Shown one piece after another: positions 12,501-24,500 of a stretch of DNA of 64,000 nucleotides. This DNA is from Gari tellinella. Its lineage: Eukaryota; Mollusca; Bivalvia; Cardiida; Psammobiidae. The position numbers and the translations under genes are program-made. Within the stretch, counting starts at the first letter, position 1. Every line of letters begins with the position of its first letter. Location: contig OV277863.1 in the NCBI GenBank assembly GCA_922989275.2, forward strand, positions 50,450,999 to 50,514,998, written 5' to 3'. The notes under the pieces were generated by a model. The model saw nothing but the letters and a program-made list of their open reading frames with translations, did no database searches and had not been told where the DNA came from.

Positions 12501-15500
12501 TTTGGATCCTGATAAGACTCCGCGTGACGCGGCGTCTAATCTGGATCCAAACTGTTTGCAAATTCGACTGTAGTTAAATCTGCTCATTGCTATAAATAAT
12601 GTTTACCTGGAATCTGCGTTGTGGTTGGATCTAAAATGGAACAAACAGTTTATGTAATAAATACAAAAAGTATGTGTTGTTTTCTTTATTCTATTACAAA
12701 GAAGATACACTGAAAAAAGTATTTGGAAAAGGAAATGAAAAGAACAAAAGACCCGAAGATGTCGAAATATAGTTAGGAACAGTTTACTATATTTGTAGTT
12801 TATCACAGATGGCTTGCATAACATAACTCTATACACGTTTAACCAATTCACCGTCATAACAATTGGTTCCACCTCAGATGACACGTGACATGGCGTCTGA
12901 TTTGAGTTTACAAAAATAAAATGGTTCTGGTATCAATATTTCTTCAGTCAAAACTTTAAAACTTGGATTTGACTTAAATTGCAGACGATAAATATCAGCA
13001 GACGATGTTTTGCTGCGCGAGAGTTCAAGCGCAAAATTAATGATAGACTTTGGCGATAAAATGGTTAAAACCAAGAATGAGTCATTATAAAAATATTTCT
13101 CATACTCTGCATGATTATATTATATAAACATATATGAGATAAGAAAAACTGCCTTACAGTATTTCAAACAATGTAGACCAAGACCAGCCACCGAGTCCAA
13201 CACGTAGCGGCTGTTTTTTATCTACACTGTTTGACACCCACAGACATCTACTCGTAAAGCGTTTTATGTAGCTGTAATATATTCACCCGCTTACAACTCC
13301 GTTACAACGGGGCGCGCTTCAGAACGAGTTTTGGTACAGATTCAGACATACAAGTGTTACAGATTCCGTCCATGGCGGCGGTGGTATGTAAAACAGGTAA
13401 TGCAAGCCTTATAACAAGCAAATATGTTATAATCATTGTGTATTTCTGTTGTTCCGATTAATTCCAAGCCTTATGTATGTCTATTTTGGTTGAGTATATG
13501 CCAGCAATCAGTAAAAGTGATGAACTACATTGAAAATCGAGTTTTCTGAAATGATTTCTTTGAATTTTCGAAACAAGGCCTATTAATTTGCATGTCACGG
13601 TTATTTTCTCAATTGCCTAAGTAAGGTATATATTTGATCAATACTTCCAGCGATTGTCGACTCCAATTAATTTGTAAAACTCCTGAATTTATCGATATTT
13701 TGATCGCGCTTTTCGGTACAGATTCGGACAGATAGCGTTACGGATTCTGACAGAGGTTATGATGAAAGATACAGATTCTTACCGACATTTGTCTTCCATT
13801 TCAGATAATGGACCTGAGGTGTACCAACTGTAAAGAAACGTTTGATGCCTATGACCATTTTATCCGTCACTGCATAAAGTCACAGAGGGTGTCATTTATA
13901 AGTGTTGTTATCGAAAACAACTGTGTAAAATAAAAATGACGAGAATAAAAAAGTATGATGTATGATTTCTTTTGATTACTTGTACTTCCTTTTGAATGGG
14001 CTAAATAAAATAGTGTACACCCATCTAAGACACCGCCTCTCAAAAGCGGTGTCTGAGCTACAGTATTATTTCCATTGCAAACAGTTTGGAGCCAGATCAG
14101 ACGCCGGATAACAATGCGTCTGATCAGACTCCAAACTGTTTGACACTCAGATAAATGTCTTTTTCTACATTTTACTTTAATGCGCTGGCTTAAGGTAGGT
14201 TTAAACGGGAATGACTGTAAGACTAATTATATTCAATGGCGCATAACCGTGATTTTGGCAGGTAATAAGCAACACGGAGAGATTAGCAAGAGCCACATTG
14301 ACTCTCAATTGCTCACCTGAGTCATAGAGATACATTGACAATGTGACATTTTTTAGACAAATGTTGTTAAGATCTTTTAATTCTAACTGATGGCTTAAAC
14401 TATAATACTCAAACGAGTAAAACACCTCGCACTAAATGGTATCGCTCAATTTGAATGATGTTTGTATGTAACAATTGTGACCCCAGGGATGGGCCAATTT
14501 CGACTCCAGTGGCATAATCTGTACACTCTGTTCGCAATTGTATTAGAATAACTGCAGCATAAAAAGGTTGTGCATTATTGACGAATATGATATTATTTTT
14601 CCTTTTAAAATGATGAAAACAGCATTTATGTCGGTTTATGGGTACAACAGAGGTGATGCACATATAATCTAAACAATCCAAGTTCGACTGAATATTTATT
14701 AACAGATGCATGTGTAATCAATGAAAAAAGAAAACAGTTGAGGGTGTTTTATATCTTATAAAAAATTCTTCTGTTGCCCGTGTGAAGAAGCTTGCAAACC
14801 CAAATAAAATGGTTTAAAAAGGAACAAATGAACTGACAATTTGAACTGTATTTGCATGAAAGTCGTAAAAAACACATAACTGTATGCTTACAAACAAACA
14901 AATAAGATGTAATGTGCGCATCATCTGGTATCCAAACGTTTAGAAAACAGGTACAAGTTTGTGGATTGTTTTTAAAGATTCTGATCGCGTTCGTCACCAC
15001 TGTTCCATCAGGGTTACATATAATTGCAACGCCCGTCAGAATCTGTAACCATGTAAGAAAGAATATGTAGCATTCACAAAACAATCCTTTCGGAGCCGTA
15101 ACATTGCCAAGAATAAAAACAACCATTCCCAAAATACAGGATAACAGATAACAGTCGCGGTATGTTAAGATCAACACATAAATACACGAAATTGAGAAAA
15201 AAGCCAGAAGGCGTTCGGCATTTCTTCCGAAAGTGAAAGTTGTCTTAATAAAAGTGCAGTGTACATGTAAACTTTACAAACAATCGCTCCGTAATCGGCA
15301 ATTATACAAATTTCAAAAGCGATAGTGGTCATTGAACCTAGAGAAATATATATCAAAACGCAATACCTATTTTTGGGTGTGCATTCGCCTGGGGATTTTG
15401 CGGAAATGGGAACGGTTGTGTACCTAAATCTGTTTACACATGCTGCACGATGCAGAAGCCGTAACACAAATCGGATAGAATCTGTACCAAAACTCGTTCT

Positions 15501-18500
15501 GAAGCGCGTCCCGTTGTAACGGAGTTGTAAGCGGGTGATATTGGTATTTGGCAGTGTAGATCAAACTCAGATTCAGAGCCTGGGATGGCCTTGTCTGTAC
15601 AGTGTTGCAATGCAATAAGGCCAGTTTTGTCATGGGGCGGCTCATATGTAGTTTGGTAAAAGTGATTGACTTTCATCTTAAAGCATTGTTACGAATGCCA
15701 AACAGTTTGAATCTAGATCAGATGCCGAGTAACTCGGCATCTGATCTGGATCCAAACTGTTTGCAAATGACATTGCATTAAGGTCAAGGCATTGACGATG
15801 TGGTATAACAAAACGTGCTTTGGTACGTACCAACACATACTGGCTGGACACCGGTCCACGTGCCGTTTGCCATGCAATGCCGGGTTACATCCACATCGCT
15901 ACAGTTGAAGAATACAGTATTCCTGTCAACTATAACCCCTTTATTGTTAGCCATGTTGTTTAGTTCTTCGGCGCTAGGTGAACAGTTTTCTGTAATAGGA
16001 AACTCATTATAATTTTTATGGTTTTGTTAAAGTCATAATACCGCCTAAATGGATGTTTAAAACGAGCAATTTCTTATATAGATGTATGTACATTTTCTAT
16101 GTATTAAAACTAAGCGAAAACGGTTGTCAGATGCCTGACATATGCCCCCCTTTCTTTAAGAATCATACATAAATGTGCCGATTTCTTATCGAGATGGCAA
16201 TAAAAAACAAGAGGCCCAGAGGGCCACATTTCGCTCACCTGAGACATAGTACCATAGAAGCTGACTGGACAAGACAACATTTTGATATAGCTGATATAAC
16301 TGATAAGTCCCGGGGCGGGGCCAAATTTGATCCAGGGGTCATAATTTGAACAATCTTGGTAGAGGACCATAGGGCAAAGCTACATGTCAAATATGAATGA
16401 TATGGGCCTTACGGTTTCAGAGAAGAAGATTTTTAAAGGTTTTCCTATGAAAAACTAATAAGCCTGAGGGCGGGACCATTTTTGGCCTGGGGGTCATAAT
16501 TTGAACAATATTGGTAGAGGACCACAAGGCAAATCTATATGTAAAATATTAAATATCTGGGCCTTACAGTTTTTTACAGGTTTTCCTATATAAGGCTATG
16601 TAAAACTGATAAGCCCCGGGGCGGGGCCAATTTTGACCCGGGGGTCATAATTTGAACACCTTTGGTAGAGGACTATAAGGCAAAGCTACATGTCAAATAT
16701 AAATGATCTGGGCCTTACGGTTTCAGAGAAGAAGATTTTTAAAGGGTTTCCTATGAAAAACTGATAATCCCGAGGGCGGGGCCTTTTTTGGCCCGGGGGT
16801 CATAATTTGAACAATCTTGGTAGAGGACCACAAGGCAAAGCTATATGTAAAATATTAAAGATCTGGGCCTTACAGTTTCAGATAAGAAGATTTTTAAATG
16901 TTTTCCTATATAAGTCTTTGTAAAACTGATAAGTCCCGGGGCGGGGCCATTTTTGACCCGGGGGTCATAATTTGAACAATCTTGGTAGAGGACCATGAGG
17001 CAAAGCTACATGTCAAATATTAATGATCTGGGCCTTACGGTTTCAGAGAAGAAGATTTTTAAAGGTTTCCCTAAGAAAAACTGATAAGCCCCAGGGCGGG
17101 GCCATTTTTGGCCCGGGGTCATAATTTGAACAATCTTGGTAGAATACCATTAGGTCATGATACATACCAAATATCAAAGGTCTGTTGCATATATAATATT
17201 TTCTTATGCATTACAAGTTGTTCATACGGTCATGTTAGAAAATCTGGTCCTATAGCAAGGGAAATAACTCTAGTGAACAAGTTTTCGTTCCCCCTTGTTA
17301 CTGATGCTTCTGACAAAGTTTGGTTGAAATCGGGTCAGTGGTTTTTGAGGTGATGTTGTTTGAAATTGTGGACGGACGACGGACGACGAGGTGTCACAAT
17401 AGCTCATCCTGAGCCTTTGGCTCAGGTGAGCTAAAAAGCTCTTTGTTTACATAACAAATCTTCGTGTCTGCTTCCGAGAATTTCCGCATGGTCGAATTAG
17501 AGTCACGTGATCGATCCGATTTTTCTGACTCGTCTGAGTTATTTTTAGATAAGAATAGTTAATAATGGTTAATAGGTAACAGTGGAGAAAACGTTATTCT
17601 TTCCCGTTTAAACGCAAACGCATCGCAATAAACGCATAATAAACGCATAAAAGGACAACCTTTAGACAATTCTGACCATTCATGTTAGTCTGAGTGGCAA
17701 ACAATTTGGTGCCTGATCAGACGCCGAGTTACCCGGCGTCTGATCTGCTCCAAACTATTTGCAATTGATATCATGGTTTTAGCGTAAACATGTTCACGGT
17801 GAATAAACGTACACAGGATATAGACACCGAAGTGATTAGGAATTGAAAGCGAAAGTAGCGAGGTGAGTACTTTTATTACGTTTATCTCTAAAATCTTCTT
17901 ACAAATAAAGTAAACATGAATTGCAAGATAGTCTGTAGACATATGTGACCACACTGATGCCAGGAATATAATTAAATTCACCTGGAAGACTGAATAAAAA
18001 GGCTTTAATCACTGGCCATAGTCGCATCTTCGTCAACATTTGTCATTATTTTCGCTGTTTATACACGTTATACAAAAAAGTGAATCGACAGATCTATTTA
18101 TTTTTCATTTAAATGTAACTATGCAAAAGCTGCTTAAAAATCGACCCATAATAGCTAAGATATACCATGTTAAACCGACCGCCAAATGTACTGGGGATAG
18201 TGTCCAACGGTTATTTATTTTACTGGGTATAGTGGAAGACCGTACTGGGGATAGCCTCACGAAAACTTACTGTTTTGTGTCGTAAAAGGTATTATATTAC
18301 ATTGCGTTTGATTTTTATGGCAAACTACATGCTGTTACGTTTCCAGCATACGAAATAATGGATAATCTTCATTTTTCTAGGAAGTTAAGTCCAAAGCCAC
18401 TAAATTTATGACATATCATTTTCCCTTTTTACACCTTTATGCGATAGTTTGTGGTGAAATACATGTCGAATGTATTTAACAGAGTAAACTATAAATTATC

Positions 18501-21500
18501 AAAGCATTCTTGAAAGAATCCCTGCTATTTGGACTCGGCTATTTTGTAGTTACTCATATACCAACAATGCGCAACCCTTCACACAACACTGGTTTTCAAG
18601 GTAAAAACATACAACGTGTTCATCTATATATGTATGAGCCAAAAATAGACTTTACCTTTGCGACCAGTGCATATCCGGAGCAGCCTGCACATCCGCATTT
18701 TGATCAGGATCTGCACCGTTCTCCTTTAAGTTTCTAGATGTCGTCATACTACTTCTATTTCAATAAAAACAGCCATTATTAAGCATTGACAATGCAGTTT
18801 TCTTAGTACTTGCACTTGCCGAAAGGATTACAAGGAGTGTTGCCAACGATTTTCTTCTCTGAGACCGGTTTCATTGAACATTGTTGTCAATTAATCTTTG
18901 GTTGATGCTGCTTCAATGTATGTGTGTGGGAGGGGGGGGATTGTATCGGTCTATCTGTATTGCTAGCACATAAGGCTCTGCAATATTTTACAAAACAATG
19001 TTGTTGCCTATATATGCGATAAAACCAAAAATCTTTTCTAAACTACTGGTCCATTTGCATCAAAATTTACTGTCAGTTATCCTTGGGTAATTTCTTCGTC
19101 TATTTTCATAACAAGTCTGATTAGGCTCCACACTGTTTTAAATAGAGATACTTTTGAGAGAAAAATTAAGATCTTCAAGCTCCGAAACTACTGTTCGAGT
19201 AGAAACATATACCGTATAGCTGGTACTTTCTACGGGGTAGAAATTTCTGTCATTCTGCGGTTTAATCATGGGATAGCTGAAAAAAAATCGGCAAAATAAA
19301 ATTACCATACTAATTTATCACGAACAATAATTGATAATCCTTCAGTACGCTAAGACACCATTATAATAACAACAGACAATACCCACTCGGCAACTTAGAC
19401 CATTAAAATTGTGTTTGGTTTTTAGTTTTTATCAAAATTCCTTATATTAGACACTGGAAACGCACTAACAAATCGTGTTTAAAATTTACCGATATCTACA
19501 ACGACAAAGTAAATTTTGAGCGAATGAGTCCAAGGTACTCCGAGTACAACAAAAGCGGGTATGTATAAGTATAGGTAATAACAGTCCAAGCTGTTTATTA
19601 TGATAAATCTAGTCGATTTTAGCAGCAGTTTAAGTTGAAAGTTAAGACTACCTGTTCGATCCCCGTTGTATACGTTTCTTTATATATACGGTAATAGAAG
19701 TCTTGTAAAATAAATATTATTATTATTACTATTATTTTTTTAATAGATTTAGATCTATGTGTCAAGTACCTGTGGTCAAACGTAGACATGTACTTTCAAA
19801 CGCTATGAAAATTTTCTAGATAAGTATATCTACTTTTTATCATTATTATTATAATTATACCTGATTTATATAGCGCTCTTTTCACACAATAGTTATGCGT
19901 TCAAAGGCGCTTCCCATGCAATTATATAAATTTACCTACAAAGCGAGAAAACTACATTCACAATAAACATGGTAAATTATGGAGTTACTCGGAAACATGG
20001 AAATTCTTTCAATAGTATTACCGAGATTGTAAAATTGTTATAGTTAGTTTGTAAAATCAACTTTAAAATGAGTCAAATAATTTAAAGATTTTGATTGTAA
20101 AACATAAAACCGTACTTCAGTGGCTTCAAGTATAGCTTGGTTTAATATCAAAAATGAGTTTGTGCTTTCACCAACTACTTTTATTCATAACAGTAGATTA
20201 TTTTTTGATGATATTTTGAGTACGTGTTTAGTATTAGCTCTGAATTTATTTTATAGAATAATAACATATCATACTGTGTCGTGTTTGCATAATAGTTTTA
20301 TACGTTTCTTACAGAAAGTTTTATAAACTTTTTTCAAAATAATACAGCCGCAATAATAATTATTGTATCAAAAATGGGGGTCGTTGATATTCATGTTGTG
20401 ACCTATTGAGATATGTGATCTTGTCGTGCTTTATACCATCGTGTATTTTGCACTTTTATTTTTGAAGTTATTGATCAAGGATCATCACTTTTTGAACAAC
20501 CCTCGTATTATAGTAGTTTTTTTGCCTGGTATTAGAAAATGTTTCTTATGGTACATATTCATGACTGTATACAACGTGGAACTATTTTCGTCAGTTGAGG
20601 AATAAATTTAAGATTTAAAAATGCGTATTTGTCTGGTAATGGGTTAATCCAAGAACAACCAATGGCCAGCATCTTACTTTGTGGGGCCCACTGCTCGAAA
20701 CCTCCAATCCAGTATACATAACTCCCTAGGTTACACCTGGCGCAAGAATGTTGGTTTTGTGTAGAATCAATATATTGTACAGAATCCCCTGGATTTGGGC
20801 ACATATTCAAAGCATCCTCCCAACTGGCATTCACTTTTGTGTGTTTGCTACACTTTTCTGAAAATAAACAAAATGAAAATTTAATTACAGTTGTGCTAGG
20901 CGTTCATTCAGAAAATAAATGTGTCAAGCGGTCCTTCAGAGGAAATCAGTCAACAGTGTTAGATAAAGGTGGCAGCTTAATGCTGGACAAACGTAAAGCA
21001 GATCGCCCATATTAGAGCATTGTACTATACTCTGTCATGCATTATGTAGTCATCTGTATTTTGAGAGATTTTGACTTCTTCAAAGAATAGAAAATTCATG
21101 CAATTTTGACTAAAATCAAGTAATTAACTGTAATGTTTTCAAAACGCCTTATAGTAAAAAGAATCGACTTAAAACAGTATCTTTGGAAATCAAAAGATGT
21201 TATTCTTCTCATCTATTTAACGTTACAGCATGAATATTCGAGCATAAATCGATATTTTGATAATTGCAATGTTTTTACAAGGCAAAATATTTTGAACTTC
21301 GGTGTAGTGTGGTTTTGTATAATATATACCTTTCAGATAACATTTTAATGAAGCTCGTCCAGATTGAAATCTCCCTCTAGACGTGTGTTGTATTTTTTTA
21401 AACAAGCTATAAGTGATACGTTAACTTCTTTCGGACATTTCTGCATTACACGTGTCATGTATTTAGCAATCACCTTTCTCTAGAGTTATACATGCTTAAT

Positions 21501-24500
21501 TTTTGCGAGGTCGCTTAAATTACAATATTGACTATGTTTAAAAGATACGAGTATGAAACACGTTTCAAATGTTATATAAGCCGATTTTGTTCACCTGTCA
21601 GGGCGGAGCTAATCTTTGGCAAAGATAAACTAATTTACATTTGATTTTAGGGGAGGGGTACGTATAGTCACGAATTATATCGTTAGTGTCCGATACTTTA
21701 AACATGAAGAAACACAATTTATGCATGCAGCCATATCAGCATGAACAAGTTATATACTGTGCCACCGCTCTACAACATAACTCAATGGGAGACAAAGAAT
21801 GTGTGTGATGTTCGGGGAGAGTTGTACTAAGGAGAGGAAATTAACACTTGGCTTTCTTTTGCAAACAGCTTGAATCCAGATCAGACGCCGCGTAATATGG
21901 CGTCTGATCTGGATTCAAGCTTTTTGTCATTCTTCATTATATTCCGTCTGTCAAAATGTGCACTAATGTGTAATGTTGAGAAAAAACGACAGACGACAAC
22001 GGTAAATTCCGATAATAAAAGAGCGTGCTGCCGCCCCCAAAGCTGAAATGCAAATGTCCGCATCGAAACTCCGCCCTGCCATGTCAATAAAATCGATCTA
22101 TACTAGAATCGTGGCAGTCATTAAACCATAACGTAATAGGATGAGCTATATAGCGGACACTTATTCTAACCAGCGAAGACTAAAGATTACGTATCCATTG
22201 ACCTCCGCGTTATTCGTGACTGACTGGTCAATAAATTCGGACAAAATATTGTTCAAAAATGTTTTGAATCGATTGGGACTCGAAACGTTTGAGTTTGGAT
22301 TATACAACTGAGCTATCAAGACAGACAAGGAATCGCATCAACCTTTTCATTATGTGCAATCTTTACCCGGGCACATAAGATATACCTGGCTCCGAGGTTA
22401 TAAAGCGTTTTAGTTGAGTCTGAGTGTGTTCCCAAGCATTTGATTAGTCAGATTTGAACCTAGGCTCAAATCTGACCAATCAAATGCTTGGGAATGAGTT
22501 TAGACTCCAGTTAAAAGCTTTATAACCTCGGAGCCTGTAGTAAATAGTTTGTCAGCATGAAGTGGATTTTTAAAAAAAAAATAGAGAAAAAAATCACGAC
22601 CTGTGTAGATCTAGTTCAAAAGGGATCGAAAACAGCAAATTTATTCAGGTTTCTAGATTACATGTACAAAATGTGACTTTACAGTGGAGGAGACGTTAAT
22701 TCTTTCTCAATAAAAACGTTTACGCCAAAACTGTTCTTTCTTTTGCAAACAATTTGGAGCCAGATCAGACGCCGGGTAATCCGGCGTCTGATCTAGCTCC
22801 CAACTGTTTGCTACTCATATTAAAATAAATAGTGAGCAATGTCAAAAATGTCATTTTCTACATTTTATTGTTATGCTTTTGCGTTTCGTATGCGTTTGAA
22901 TTGGGAAGAATAACATCTCCAAGGTATTTTGTACAATGCCATACTAATCACAGTAACCTGTTGATTCCATGAAAATGGCTTCTGCATTTTATTTTCTGCA
23001 GCCTAAACCATCGATATGAATGCCAATCAGTTTGGATCCTGTTCGGAAAACTAGTTACTAAGCAGTGTAAAACTGAGGACAATGTCCAAAGGTATGTTTT
23101 TAGCCATTCAAACTGGATATTGCAATGAACTCTCCCTGTGTGCTTGCTGGAAGATTTCATTATAGATATACAACAGTTTCTAAGACACTACAGTTATTGT
23201 TCGTGAAGCAGATCATTTCATATGTAATAGCAAACAGAGCAGGGGCCCGTTTTACTAAACAACTTACGCAAAATGTTTGCGTAAGTCAAAATCGTTTAAT
23301 TCTTATGTTTCGATGATAAACGTTTGCAAACAGCAAATAGCCAGATCAGAGGACGCGCTAAAAGCGCGTCCTCTGATCTGGCTATTTGCTGTTTGTAGCA
23401 AGTGATAATAAAAAATATAAACTAAAATTTAAAATGTTGACTTACGCACAAATTTTGCGTAAGTAGTTTAGTTAAACGGGCCCCAGATCCTGATGAGACG
23501 GCGCGTAATGTGATGTTTCATTAGAGTCTATAATGTTTGCTATTACATACTTTAGTAGACGTTAGGCTAAGGTGGGTTCATGTTAATTTCTAAATGTATT
23601 TGCATGTACCTCCCGTGCTTATATCAGGCGTACAAAATACATAATGGCCGTCATCACAGTCTTCTTCTGTAAAGGTTTTGAGGCATGTAAAAGATCTACA
23701 GAGAGAGTGTGGACGAGAGCTGCCTGTTGCCGCAGGAGTATACTCTGCAAGAAAGAAAAGAACATGATACAGTGCTCCCTCCCTACAACAACATCCAATG
23801 GTAGACCAAGAGTGTGTGTGCTGTTCGGATGGAGTTGTTATAGGGATAGAAATTGGCTTACAATTGCAAACAGCTTGAATCCAGATCAAACGCCGCGTAA
23901 CGCGGCGCCTGATCTGAATTCAAGCTGTTTGTCACTCGTCATTGTGTTATTTCTGTCAAAATGTCAAATGTGTTACTTTGAGAAAACAGCAGACGAAAAG
24001 TTTAAGCAAACGATAATGCAGCTGTGAAAATGTTAGAAATAAGTGTCATGTTTCGGGAAAAGCGGCAATCGTTATTGTAAGGAGGGAATCGTTGTTCAGA
24101 GGGTCGTACAATGTATATATCTTACTTTTTTCACTAGGGTCCGAGGTTATAAAACTTTCTCACTGTGAGCATGAAAACAATTAAATTATTCTCATAATAA
24201 AACGCTACAGCCTTCAGTTTATACCATTGGCTCTTGAATAAAGAAATACTCAGATACTCATTAAAAAGATTTAGAAAAAGATATCGAAGTTTCTAGATCT
24301 TTTCCCAAGGTTACAAAGCATTCAAAGTGTTAACAGCGTGTCCCGAATGATCTATGAACTAAGAATGTGTTTTAGCCCTCGGAACAGACCTATAAACTAC
24401 TCTTTTTTCAATTTGTGTTCTTCCTTGTATCATTCTGTATACCGGTATTTGAGTGAATAACATTAGCTCCATACTTAATCAGATTTGTGTGAGTGAAATT

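Larger units (their letters stand above)
13284..15537. mobile_element. Element bounded by 60-bp inverted repeats
   Basis: 13284-13343 and 15478-15537 are inverted copies with one clear mismatch (ACCCGCTTACAACTCCG ... GGTACAGATTC). Weaker similarity extends inward. The motif GGTACAGATTC-GACA-N-GTTAC-GATTC is also repeated directly at 13331-13368 and about 13714-13755. Inside lie the small zinc-finger-like ORF and a degenerate family B copy. It could be a transposon or an inverted duplication of a promoter region. Confidence 0.5.

Noticed and set aside
14749..15467. Hydrophobic minus-strand frames (142 and 98 codons) as a membrane protein gene
   Set aside because: The presumed starts are not ATG, the two frames are out of phase, no splice pair joins them, and a phase 0-0 exon there would break the otherwise consistent receptor frame.
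18656..18747. Minus-strand ATG-to-donor segment as an exon of the WSC receptor
   Set aside because: It ends in phase 2 and has no acceptor in the right phase, so it cannot join the phase-1 exons; kept only as a weak separate candidate.
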